From Rossellomorea marisflavi (GTDB lineage Bacteria; Bacillota; Bacilli; Bacillales; Bacillaceae_B), in NCBI RefSeq assembly GCF_009806575.1, contig NZ_CP047095.1:4282001-4346000 (forward strand): a stretch of DNA of 64,000 nt. Direction: 5' to 3'. Below, piece after piece: positions 1 to 7,494 of this stretch. Numbering within the stretch: position 1 is the first letter of the stretch; every line of letters begins with the position of its first letter. The translations under genes were made by a program, and so were the position numbers. Under the pieces are notes generated by a model. That model was given only the letters and a program-made list of their open reading frames with translations. It had not been told where the DNA came from and made no database searches.

Positions 1-1683
1 AACCGTCACGTCCAGGGTGGAATCCCCTTCCATAAGGGCGGCCCCTGTATAGGTGCTGATGAAGCTTGCTTCAGAACCAGGCATTTTTTCTTCGACTGAT
101 TCCTTCAATTTGAACGGATCAAGGGAGGTCGACTCCAGTCTTGACTGCAACACAACTTCCGTCGGAAACTGGCTCTTCAGATACAGTGCTTCATTGTTCT
201 GGATCGTCTTCAGCATGACGGATCCGAATACGGCAATGATCATCATCATGCTCACCGTCAGGATCACGAATGTATTTTTCTTCACCTGGGGAATGACATT
301 CCGGATTGCGACATAGGAGGCATTTCCGGCTACTCTCCGTATGAAGGGCGCACCCTTCTTCAGGATTGGTGAGAGGTAGAGTGGGAACAGGACGAAAATA
401 GAAAGGGTGAAGATTGTCGCGGCAGCAAGCACACTCAACACCTGATTCCCCTCATCTACCGCTACGAGTTTCCCGAAGACCAGTACGACGATGCTTATGA
501 TGAGCAGTCCTCTTCCCAGGAATCTCCTGCCTCTGATGGAGAACGACAGCTCCTCATTCTCCTGCATGACCTTCAACGGAAGGGTCTTCCCGTTCTTCAC
601 AGCCGGGATCAGAAGGAACAACTGGATCAGGGCGGCGCATGCCGCGGTCATCCACAGTGCCATACCCATGTGGAAGTCCCCCCGTGCGACAGAGATGCCC
701 ATCCAGTCCTGCAAGAACCCCTGGACATAGTGCTGGCTGATATAAGCGAGTCCGACACCAATGAAAGCACCCGTTGCCGTAATGACACTGCTTTGGACGA
801 GGATGATCCCGAAGAGTTGCCTTGCTGTGGCCCCGATCGACCTCATGATGGCAAACTGCTGCTTGTATTTGTACAAGAATGTCTCAAAGTTTGAGATGAT
901 CAGGAGTGAGGTCACGATCAGGACAAAGAAGCTAAGAACGTAAATAAAGATTGAAAGAGAGGAGAGATTCGCTGTCAGATACGGATTCTCTTCTGCGAGT
1001 TCGACGCGGAGCCCCTCATCGAATCCCTTGATCTGCGTCGCAAGCCCGAGATTGTCTGTTCCTGCTGCCGTCTTCACCAGCACATAGGTGGCTTCGATGT
1101 CCCCACCCATGAAGCGCTTCACGTCGTCATGAGAAAGAATCAAGATATCAGGCACCACCCCCGTACCCGTATTGTCCTTGAACGTCTCGATCAGGGAAAA
1201 GGTCTTCCCTTCAACCGTCAAATCATCCCCTACTCCCACTCCCAGGGCGTTGGCAAGGGACTCATTGATGATGATCTCGCCTTCCCCCACTTCTTTCTTG
1301 AAATGATAGCGGCTCTTGACCAGCTCATCGGTACCGACCCCGAGACTGTACGTGGGGGCTTCCCCTCCGAATGAAGAAAGGGCGAGCTGGGTGATGAGGA
1401 CATTGGAAGTCTCCTTTACGCCTTCCATCGCGGTCAGCCGGTCAAGGAAATCCTGATCGATGACCCCGTTATCGGCGGTATCATACCCGACAGACAGATC
1501 CATCGTCCCGAACATCTCCGTCACTTCATCCTTCACCGACTGCTTGGCATTCATGGCGAACAGCATCATGGTGAGAACGAGGGAGATGGAGAGGCAGACG
1601 CTCAGGATCGAAGACAGGGTGATGAACGGATTTGCCCTCAGGAAGCGCATGGAGGTGGCGAAGATCGTCTTCATGCCCCTCAT
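1..1683 (-). CDS. ABC transporter permease, FtsX/MacB type (3' part outside window)
   Basis: The minus strand is open without a stop from an ATG at 1683 to the window edge, giving 561 residues with the C-terminus missing. The N-terminus has a short cytoplasmic stretch, then a membrane helix at about residues 18-42. A large extracytoplasmic domain follows, then hydrophobic blocks at about 240-275, 295-320 and 340-360, and another membrane pair near 430-470. This is the layout of MacB/FtsX-type exporters of peptides, lipoproteins or antibiotics. The start overlaps the stop of the upstream ATPase gene as ATGA, so the two are translationally coupled and should form one transporter. The substrate cannot be read from the sequence. 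Confidence 0.88.
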   Translation of the reverse strand, partial: MRGMKTIFATSMRFLRANPFITLSSILSVCLSISLVLTMMLFAMNAKQSVKDEVTEMFGTMDLSVGYDTADNGVIDQDFLDRLTAMEGVKETSNVLITQLALSSFGGEAPTYSLGVGTDELVKSRYHFKKEVGEGEIIINESLANALGVGVGDDLTVEGKTFSLIETFKDNTGTGVVPDILILSHDDVKRFMGGDIEATYVLVKTAAGTDNLGLATQIKGFDEGLRVELAEENPYLTANLSSLSIFIYVLSFFVLIVTSLLIISNFETFLYKYKQQFAIMRSIGATARQLFGIILVQSSVITATGAFIGVGLAYISQHYVQGFLQDWMGISVARGDFHMGMALWMTAACAALIQLFLLIPAVKNGKTLPLKVMQENEELSFSIRGRRFLGRGLLIISIVVLVFGKLVAVDEGNQVLSVLAAATIFTLSIFVLFPLYLSPILKKGAPFIRRVAGNASYVAIRNVIPQVKKNTFVILTVSMMMIIAVFGSVMLKTIQNNEALYLKSQFPTEVVLQSRLESTSLDPFKLKESVEEKMPGSEASFISTYTGAALMEGDSTLDVTV

Positions 1684-2438
1684 TGATTGCGTAGCTCCAT
1701 GATTGTCTGAAACTTATTCAGAATTTGTGACAAGTCGCCCTCGCCCGTACATCGATGTTCATCCACGATCAGTCCGTCATGGAAGAAGAGGACCCGGTCC
1801 CCATAGGTCGCAACATTCGGATCATGGGTGACAACGATGACACTTTTTTGGAATGTTTCTTTCAGTTCGACTAGCATATGTAGGATATCCCTGCTTGTAT
1901 TGAAGTCCAGGTTACCCGTCAGTTCATCTGCAAGGATGATGGGTGGTGACGTGATCAGGGCACGGCCGATGGCCACACGCTGCTGTTGCCCACCGGATAG
2001 CTCAACCGGCCTGTGCTTACGCCAATCCGTGAGCTGCACGAGACCCAGCATCTCATCTACCTTTTGCTTCACTTCGCTCTTCCCCACGCCTTTCAACACC
2101 AAGGGAAGTCCGATGTTTTCTTCGACCGTCAGATCCTTCAGAAGATTGAAGGATTGGAAGATGAATCCGATGTGGTCGCGGCGGTAGATGGTGGCATCCG
2201 GTTCCTTGAAGAACCGGGTGGTCTCTTCTCCGTTCAGCATGATGGAACCTCCACTCGGCTCATCCAGTGCCCCGAGGATGTTCAGAAGCGTGCTCTTTCC
2301 AGAACCGCTCGTTCCCATGATGGTCAGCATCTCCCCCTCCTCCAGGGAAAATGATACCCCCCTCAGGGCGTTCACCTCGTGTCCCGCACCTTGGTACTGC
2401 TTATGTAAATTGCTGATTTCCAATACCGACTGACTCAT
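1680..2438 (-). CDS. ABC transporter ATP-binding protein, LolD/MacB family
   Basis: A 252-residue nucleotide-binding subunit. It shows Walker [10 protein letters not shown] near residue 40, a Q-loop, the signature [14 protein letters not shown] and Walker [12 protein letters not shown]. The family usually has DEPTGNLD, so the Pro to Leu change is a small oddity that keeps the catalytic Glu. I chose the ATG at 2438 because GAGGTGG lies 4-6 bases upstream; an in-frame ATG at 2450 lacks such a site. The stop overlaps the start of the FtsX-type permease, so this is the energy subunit of that exporter. A palindrome at 2473-2488 lies just upstream and may be an operator. The substrate is unknown. 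Confidence 0.9.
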   Translation of the reverse strand: MSQSVLEISNLHKQYQGAGHEVNALRGVSFSLEEGEMLTIMGTSGSGKSTLLNILGALDEPSGGSIMLNGEETTRFFKEPDATIYRRDHIGFIFQSFNLLKDLTVEENIGLPLVLKGVGKSEVKQKVDEMLGLVQLTDWRKHRPVELSGGQQQRVAIGRALITSPPIILADELTGNLDFNTSRDILHMLVELKETFQKSVIVVTHDPNVATYGDRVLFFHDGLIVDEHRCTGEGDLSQILNKFQTIMELRNQ

Positions 2439-2472
2439 GAGCCACCTCATTCAACATAATCTATCCATTATT

Positions 2473-2488
2473 GTTGTAATTTTACAAC
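2473..2488. promoter_or_regulatory. perfect palindrome upstream of the FtsX-type exporter operon
   Basis: GTTGTAA-TT-TTACAAC is a perfect 7-2-7 inverted repeat 35 bases before the ATPase start, in the only intergenic stretch available for a promoter. Its size suits a dimeric repressor such as a TetR or GntR protein. No adjacent regulator gene points to an identity. Confidence 0.45.
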
Positions 2489-2515
2489 CAGTGGTCACTT
2501 CCTGCAAATTTTAAA

Positions 2516-2554
2516 TAAAAAAAGTCCAGTGGCATCTAAAAGCCACTGGACCTT
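2516..2554 (-). terminator. rho-independent terminator after the 157-aa membrane protein gene
   Basis: A 10-bp stem, GTCCAGTGGC with GCCACTGGAC, encloses an 8-base loop and is followed on the minus strand by a long T run. It ends transcription of the gene that stops at 2563. Confidence 0.9.
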
Positions 2555-2562
2555 AAGGGTCA

Positions 2563-3036
2563 TCATTCGATATGCTTTTTCTTTATGATGGTCTCCTGAG
2601 CGAGCTGAAATCCATAAATCAGGAGAGACTTCAGAAAGAAAACGGCATACACTTGGTACTCATTCAATCTGACATATGAAAATATCCCCTGTTTCTTCAA
2701 GAATTTAGAGAATGGATAAATGAAGAAAAGGTCGGTCACAAAGTTCGTAAGCAGATACTTAATGAAATTGCCGTAAGAGAACTTAAGGATCCAGATCGTC
2801 CCGATAAGGAACTGCCCCCATATGAGGGGTGTCTCTCCATTTGCTTTAGGAAATAACCTCTCATAGAACCACCACCATTTCCTCTTCTCGGCCAGGACCC
2901 CTTCCAGCCGGATGAACAGGCAGATGAACAGACTCGCCAGTCCGTATCGTTTAACGGTTTCCTTCCCAAGGAATGGAGCCGACAGCCACGGGACCAATAA
3001 GATCAACCACAACAAGAGTCTTGGATGCTTCGTCAT
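2563..3036 (-). CDS. small membrane protein of unknown function
   Basis: A 157-residue protein with hydrophobic segments near residues 8-25, 30-45 and 75-95 and a weaker one near 130-145. A basic, Trp-rich stretch (KRKWWWFYERLF) separates the second and third. The C-terminus is lysine rich. I do not recognise the family. The ATG at 3036 is preferred because GGAGGG lies 8 bases upstream; a TTG at 3039 would be too close. It has its own terminator and sits between two ABC exporter operons on the same strand, which gives no firm hint of function. Confidence 0.75.
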   Translation of the reverse strand: MTKHPRLLLWLILLVPWLSAPFLGKETVKRYGLASLFICLFIRLEGVLAEKRKWWWFYERLFPKANGETPLIWGQFLIGTIWILKFSYGNFIKYLLTNFVTDLFFIYPFSKFLKKQGIFSYVRLNEYQVYAVFFLKSLLIYGFQLAQETIIKKKHIE

Positions 3037-3107
3037 CAATACACCCTCCTTAATGGATCTTCAAGCGTATTGTCTCCATGGAGCAGGATTAATATGAGAG
3101 GCTGCGA

Positions 3108-3715
3108 TTAAAATACTTTTTTCTCATAAATGCGGATCGACAGGACCCACGAGAGCGCGAAGATCGCCAGGACCGCCACACAGACAATCAGATAGGGGCG
3201 GTACTTTCCAGGGAGACCAGCGTCCCGACAGATTCCCTTATGATGTCATTCAAATTGGGGATGAACACATTCACGACGGCAAAGTAAGCCGCGAACAGGA
3301 CAAGTGAGGCAATCATCAGATACTTGGATGCAAACCGGTAAGCAAACGGGAGCATGAAGGAAAGGGACAGGAGGGACAACATCGTCATGAAGACGATCCC
3401 TTGCCATTCCATGATCCTGCCGTGAATGAGCAGACTCCCTAAAAATAGCAGGATGGTGATGGCAACCGTATAGATCAGGACGCTGAGATACTTGGAACTG
3501 ACGATTTCCTTACGGGTGAACGGAAGGGAATTCAAGAAGAGATTGATCGTCGTTTTCTCATCATTCCCAAAGGTCGACATCGACAGGACCAGGATGAAGA
3601 CAAGCCCTACCCAGATCGGCGGAGCCCCCAGGACGAGATAGATGATCAAGACGCCCAATAGGATGACGAGGATATTCCGGTGGAGCATGAAGTCCTTACG
3701 AATCAACTGAAGCAT
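3108..3715 (-). pseudogene. ABC-2 type transporter permease, broken by a one-base deletion
   Basis: The continuous frame from the ATG at 3715 stops at 3188 after 175 residues, losing the last membrane helix. Adding one base to the G4 run at 3195-3198 restores a frame ending at 3108 (202 residues). The restored C-terminus has a hydrophobic helix, then SIRIYEKKVF, a typical end for ABC-2 permeases. Upstream helices lie at about 15-45, 80-100, 110-130 and 135-160. The start overlaps the ATPase gene by 20 bases, so both would form one exporter. The lesion may be a sequencing error rather than true loss. The substrate is unknown; the GntR-ATPase-permease order resembles the B. subtilis ytr locus. 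Confidence 0.75.
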
Positions 3716-4577
3716 GGAACCGGTCCCCTTTCTTCGTGTAATACATGATATCCTCCAACGTCGGTGCCTCGATAAGGGCGTGGCCACCGAAGAGGTCCTC
3801 GGCCTTCACCCGGTCTGCCGTCAGGGCTTCGAAGCCGAATTTCGTCTTCTTGAAGCTGACAAACTCCTTCTCCGTGTCTGCATCCAGCAGTTCAAGCCCG
3901 CCCTTGACCAATGCATAATCTTCTTCAATCTTGTAATAAGGCTTCGTGAAAATATGCCGGCCACCATGGATGAACGTGATATAATCGGCCGCGCTTTCCA
4001 GATCCGTCGTGATGTGGGTGGAATAAAGGATCGTCTTCTCTCCCTCCTCCATCACGCTGTGCAGGATATCGAGGAGCTCCCTGCGGAAGATAGGGTCAAG
4101 ACCTGCCGTCGGTTCATCCATCAGGATGAGTTCTGCGTGATGGGAAAATGCGATAGCCAGTGAAGCCTTCATGAGCATTCCTTTCGAGAAGGTCTTAAGC
4201 TTTTTCTTCAAGGGGAGGTGGAACATCGTGACATACTGTTCGAACACATCATCATCCCATCTAGAATAGGACCACTTCGCAATTTTCTTCATTTCATGGA
4301 GTGTCAGCTGCTCGTAGAAGACATTCTCATCAAATACGAAGCCGATCCGTTCCTTTATTTCCTTTTCATGATTCCTGTAGTCCATACCGAGCACCTTCAG
4401 CTCTCCACGGTCCGGCTTCAACAGGTTCAGGATCATCTTGAGCGTTGTGGATTTTCCGACCCCGTTCCCCCCGATCAGTCCTGTAATGAACCCTTTCTTC
4501 ACTTCGAGTGAAAAATCATTGATCTCAAAGCCGTTGAATCGTTTCTCCACATTCCTCAATTCAATTGCATTCTCCAT
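3696..4577 (-). CDS. ABC transporter ATP-binding protein, YtrB-like
   Basis: A 293-residue ATPase with Walker A GGNGVGKST near residue 37, a degenerate signature (FSKGMLMKASLAIA in place of LSGGQ) and Walker B LILMDEPTAGLDP. A C-terminal extension of about 80 residues follows, as in YtrB-type exporter subunits. The KG-type signature is typical of this ABC-2 export group. The start ATG overlaps the GntR stop by one base, and the gene overlaps the permease downstream. Regulator, ATPase and permease therefore form one operon, controlled from repeats at 4988-5019. In B. subtilis the related ytr system responds to cell-wall antibiotics; that role here is inference. Confidence 0.88.
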   Translation of the reverse strand: MENAIELRNVEKRFNGFEINDFSLEVKKGFITGLIGGNGVGKSTTLKMILNLLKPDRGELKVLGMDYRNHEKEIKERIGFVFDENVFYEQLTLHEMKKIAKWSYSRWDDDVFEQYVTMFHLPLKKKLKTFSKGMLMKASLAIAFSHHAELILMDEPTAGLDPIFRRELLDILHSVMEEGEKTILYSTHITTDLESAADYITFIHGGRHIFTKPYYKIEEDYALVKGGLELLDADTEKEFVSFKKTKFGFEALTADRVKAEDLFGGHALIEAPTLEDIMYYTKKGDRFHASVDS

Positions 4578-4954
4578 CAGTCTTCCTCCCTATATAACAT
4601 ATCGAGCAACTCTTGAAGTTCCGAGAGGGGGATCCCCATTTCCTTCCCGCTCCGGATGGCTGAAGAGAGCTGCTCTTCGATCCCCTTCATCTTCTCCTCC
4701 TTGATCAGCTCGCTGTTTTGATCCGCAACGAACGATCCCTTCCCTACAACAGAGTAGATGTATCCGTTCTTCTCAAGCTCTTCGTACGCACGCTTCGTCG
4801 TAATCAGGCTGACGCTTAGTTCCTTTGCCAGCTGCCTCATGGATGGCAGGCTTTTTCCGGCTGGAAGATGCCCCGACATGATCTGCTCCTTTACCTGTTC
4901 GTTGATCTGTTCATAAATCGGTTGCTTGGAGCGATTTGAAATTAGGATTTTCAT
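4577..4954 (-). CDS. GntR family repressor, YtrA type
   Basis: A 125-residue short GntR protein. The winged helix-turn-helix covers about residues 8-75 (QPIYEQINEQVKEQI, then LPSMRQLAKELSVSLITTKRAYEELEKNGYI). A short helical tail follows instead of a metabolite-binding domain, which is the YtrA layout. The ATG at 4954 is chosen because GAGAGG lies 7 bases upstream; an ATG-like start at 4969 has no such site. It is first in the operon with the ABC exporter, so autoregulation through the AT-rich repeats just upstream is likely. Effector unknown. Confidence 0.85.
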   Translation of the reverse strand: MKILISNRSKQPIYEQINEQVKEQIMSGHLPAGKSLPSMRQLAKELSVSLITTKRAYEELEKNGYIYSVVGKGSFVADQNSELIKEEKMKGIEEQLSSAIRSGKEMGIPLSELQELLDMLYREED

Positions 4955-4987
4955 ACCTGAACCTCTCAATTTTTACTTTATATGTAA

Positions 4988-5019
4988 CAATATATACAAT
5001 ATACACAATATATACAATA
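4988..5019. promoter_or_regulatory. 14-bp direct repeats, likely operator of the YtrA-type regulator
   Basis: CAATATATACAATA occurs twice, at 4988-5001 and 5006-5019, starts 18 bp apart, between the divergent GntR and MarR genes. The region is AT rich and can also form TGTA/TACA dyads. Its place upstream of an autoregulatory GntR gene makes it the likely operator and promoter region. Confidence 0.5.
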
Positions 5020-5041
5020 GGGATTCTCAAAAAAATTGTGA

Positions 5042-5099
5042 TTGACCGATACTCCCTAATGTTTTAATATGTTTAATAGTTTAACTACATAAACTATTA
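5042..5099 (+). promoter_or_regulatory. promoter and MarR-type operator
   Basis: TTGACC (5042-5047), 17 bases, then TAATAT (5065-5070) make a sigma-A promoter. Just downstream a perfect inverted repeat TAATAGTTT-N8-AAACTATTA (5074-5099) covers the expected start of transcription. This suits a MarR dimer repressing its own operon. Confidence 0.7.
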
Positions 5100-5112
5100 G
5101 AGGTGAATAAAC

Positions 5113-5559
5113 TTGAATCAAGCTGCTTATATCAAAGAAGCCGTATCCATCTTCAACTCCATCAACAGCTATCTTCTGAAACATCATTTCGCGAAATTGA
5201 ACCACGATATCCCTCCTAAGCAGTTCATGATCATGAAATACGTGTACGAAGTGAAGAAGACAAAAATCCAGGACGTAGCGGACCAATTCGACCTTTCCAT
5301 GAGCTCCGTCAGCCAACTCGTTAAAAAACTTGAATCAGACGGATTTGTGACTCGCTCCATAAATCCAGACAATCGAAGGGAAACATTTTTGACCCTGGGA
5401 GATAAGGGAGAAGACTATTTCAAAGAATATGAACGCGTCGATCAATACATCATTGATCACTATTACGCACAATTAAGCATCGAAGAAACGAAGCAGATGC
5501 GCGACATCGCGCAGAAGCTCCAGGGAATCGTCATGGATCGTCAAGGGGACGACGAGTGA
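5113..5559 (+). CDS. MarR family transcriptional regulator
   Basis: A 148-residue winged-helix regulator with a TTG start and AGAGGTG 8 bases upstream. The recognition region KIQDVADQFDLSMSSVSQLVKKLESDGFV lies at about residues 55-85, followed by the wing with NPDNRRETFLTLGDKG. Flanking helices form the dimer interface. It overlaps the VTT membrane protein gene by 4 bases, so the two are coupled. The inverted repeat at 5074-5099 is its probable operator. Ligand unknown; many MarR proteins respond to phenolic compounds, oxidants or membrane stress. Confidence 0.88.
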   Translation: MNQAAYIKEAVSIFNSINSYLLKHHFAKLNHDIPPKQFMIMKYVYEVKKTKIQDVADQFDLSMSSVSQLVKKLESDGFVTRSINPDNRRETFLTLGDKGEDYFKEYERVDQYIIDHYYAQLSIEETKQMRDIAQKLQGIVMDRQGDDE

Positions 5560-6119
5560 ATTGGCAGCAGCAGACGATCGACCTCTTCATTGCATATGAG
5601 TCGATAGCCGTCGTCATCAGCATTGCATTGAACATTGTCATCAGCGTTCTTGGCGTCGTTCCTAGCGTCTTTTTGACTGCTGCAAACCTCGCTGTATTCG
5701 GCCTCTGGGGTGGAATCGGCGTGTCCTTCATCGGAGAGGTATTCGGGGCCATCATCGCCTTTTTCCCGTATCGTAAAGGATTCAGGCAGTTGAAGGATCG
5801 GAAGGGGTTCACCCATCCTAAAGTTCAGAAGCTGTTAGGTGCCTCAGGGAAAGAATCGTTCATCCTGATCCTTTCCCTGAGGATCATGCCCTTTATCCCA
5901 TCGGGTTTAGTGACGTTCATCGCAGCCATCGGCAAAACGCCGTGGACGGTATTTGTTGCGGCAAGCTCCCTTGGCAAGATCCCTGCCATTTTAATAGAAG
6001 GATTCTCGGTTTATCATGTCATTCAATGGACAGGAACGGGGAAATGGATCCTTGCCGCCCTTGCAGGAATCTCCCTCTTCATCATCATCCAAAGGCTTTA
6101 TTCACGGCCATCCAGTTGA
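5556..6119 (+). CDS. TVP38/TMEM64 (VTT/DedA-like) membrane protein
   Basis: A 187-residue integral membrane protein with a GTG start inside the MarR stop (GTGA). It has about five hydrophobic segments. The central block carries the VTT signature region: an FGxxGG-like turn (FGLWGGIGVSFIGEVFGA) near residues 45-65 and the conserved RIMPFIPSGLVTF near 108-120. Related proteins act in the membrane, some as lipid scramblases or undecaprenyl-phosphate flippases. Which of these applies here is not known. Coupling to the MarR gene suggests inducible expression. Confidence 0.82.
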   Translation: MNWQQQTIDLFIAYESIAVVISIALNIVISVLGVVPSVFLTAANLAVFGLWGGIGVSFIGEVFGAIIAFFPYRKGFRQLKDRKGFTHPKVQKLLGASGKESFILILSLRIMPFIPSGLVTFIAAIGKTPWTVFVAASSLGKIPAILIEGFSVYHVIQWTGTGKWILAALAGISLFIIIQRLYSRPSS

Positions 6120-6237
6120 AACTCCTGCACTATGAATAATGGAAATCATGACTGCCCAGCGGCAGATACTCGAACACTATTTCATGATAGTATGCATATT
6201 TATCAGGAAAGCTCTGTTAAAGGTAAATGTTGATACT

Positions 6238-6357
6238 TGTCCGGATTCTTGACGTATTCCGATGAACAATGAGGACACTGTTCGGTTCGGAAAATATAAG
6301 GGTCGGCAACGGCATCAATGTAAATGTTGCGGGCGTCTGTCCAAATTTAACAAATAG
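6238..6357 (+). pseudogene. decayed insertion-sequence transposase fragment (zinc ribbon)
   Basis: One frame, interrupted by a stop, encodes an initial CP pair and then TVRFGKYKGRQRHQCKCCGR. This is the form of the N-terminal zinc ribbon of IS1595/IS1-type transposases (CPxC, then GrQRyqCkxCgr). No catalytic DDE region, intact ends or target duplication was found within about 300 bases. It lies beside an AT-rich gene, consistent with an old insertion. The call rests on motif shape only. Confidence 0.5.
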
Positions 6358-6404
6358 GTTTTTCGTTACGTTCGACTAATTTGAAACGAGATGGGAAGTG
6401 CAAA

Positions 6405-7100
6405 ATGGAAGATATTTATACGAATGTCTTGAAAAACGACAGATTAGATAAATACCCTTTATTCAAAAAGTTTTGTGTCCTCAAAGAAAAAGGGCTACGG
6501 AAGGAATCCTTTAAAGCATTATCCTCATTTATAGATGAAGCAAAGGAATGGGATAATGATAAACAACAGAATTTCGCTTGTTGGCTATTTACTTTATTTG
6601 AAGTATCAGACAATATTCACCACTTACTTGTTCATCCTTTAGAAGAAAATTTATTAAAGCCTTTACTTGAGGAATGGATTAAAAAAAATCCTAAAGAACC
6701 AAGACCATATAGGTGGTATGGTTTGTTTTTACAAACCGAAAAACAGATTGAATACTTAAACAATGCAATTGAACTTGGTGGCAAAGGCGAACAATTATCA
6801 TTGTTAAAACTAATTGATATTAATTTTTACTTTCTTTGGTATTCGTTTCACCATATATCTGAAGATTTATATCTGGGCAATATTGAAGAAGATTCTATTC
6901 TTATTACCAAGTTACAGGAGTTAAATGATAAGGTAAAATGCCAACAAACCAGGAAGAACAATGATAACAAAATGAATTATTATAGAGAACTTTTGAATGA
7001 TTGGATGATGTTTAAAAAAGAACAAAAAAAGGACTTTGTTAAATGGTGCAAAAGCAAAGGTAAAAATTACTATTGGACAAATGCTTATTATTACGAATAA
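6405..7100 (+). CDS. hypothetical AT-rich protein, likely acquired
   Basis: A 231-residue soluble protein, rich in Lys, Asn, Tyr and Trp, with mostly helical character and TPR-like spacing in the middle (EPRPYRWYGLFLQTEKQIEYLNNAIELG). I do not recognise the family. Codon use is much more AT rich than in the neighbours, with many AAA, AAT and TTA codons. Together with the transposase remnant just upstream this suggests horizontal acquisition. The ATG at 6405 has GGGAAG 6 bases upstream; a TTG at 6381 is possible but lacks a site. It is a single gene with its own terminator. No toxin catalytic motif is visible. Confidence 0.7.
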   Translation: MEDIYTNVLKNDRLDKYPLFKKFCVLKEKGLRKESFKALSSFIDEAKEWDNDKQQNFACWLFTLFEVSDNIHHLLVHPLEENLLKPLLEEWIKKNPKEPRPYRWYGLFLQTEKQIEYLNNAIELGGKGEQLSLLKLIDINFYFLWYSFHHISEDLYLGNIEEDSILITKLQELNDKVKCQQTRKNNDNKMNYYRELLNDWMMFKKEQKKDFVKWCKSKGKNYYWTNAYYYE

Positions 7101-7102
7101 TA

Positions 7103-7126
7103 AAGGGCTTTTTATAGCCCTTTTAA
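7103..7126 (+). terminator. terminator after the AT-rich orphan gene
   Basis: AAAGGGCT, a short loop, AGCCCTTTT: a compact stem with T run starting directly after the stop codon of the 231-residue protein. Confidence 0.75.
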
Positions 7127-7179
7127 AATTGTGATAAATCAACATTAAACTTTAACAAAGCCATCAGGAAAATAAAGTA

Positions 7180-7208
7180 TTTACATTATTTTCTTCCTCT
7201 GGTATAGT
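7180..7208 (+). promoter_or_regulatory. thrS promoter
   Basis: TTTACA (7180-7185), 17 bases, TATAGT (7203-7208). It sits directly before the T-box leader, so transcription would begin near 7215. Confidence 0.65.
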
Positions 7209-7214
7209 TGGTAA

Positions 7215-7467
7215 CAATTTAATCAATCGACTCGGCCATGACGAGGATACGAGGCTGGATGAACGGTTTACAGAGAAGGGAGACACGGCTGAAAGCTCCC
7301 CAATGCAGCATCCGGTTTTACTCCCTTTGAGCCGCGCTTGGAAACTTGCGCCGTTTTATGCGATGTTACAGCATATTCAATGAGCCACCGCTTGCGGTGG
7401 GAATTTGGGTGGAACCACGGGTAATCAACACATGCTCGTCCCTTCTTGGGACGTCATGTGTTTTTTT
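7215..7467 (+). ncRNA. T-box riboswitch (threonine) upstream of thrS
   Basis: A leader RNA of about 250 bases. It contains the conserved T-box sequence GGGTGGAACCACGGG (7407-7421), which pairs with the acceptor end of uncharged tRNA. The final terminator follows (ACACATG stem, T run, 7428-7467). The distal stem I sequence CAGAGAAGGGAGACACGGCTGAAAG is present from 7270. By position relative to the following CCTTTGAG segment the specifier is probably ACT at 7320-7322, a threonine codon. This fits induction of threonyl-tRNA synthetase when tRNA-Thr is uncharged. The T-box call is firm; the exact specifier is inference. Confidence 0.9.
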
Positions 7468-7494
7468 ATTTTTATAGAAAAGGAGACAAAGAAG

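Noticed and set aside
7405..7494. N-terminal extension of thrS
   Set aside because: The frame is open but covers the T-box sequence and its terminator; the ATG at 7495 has a strong ribosome site.
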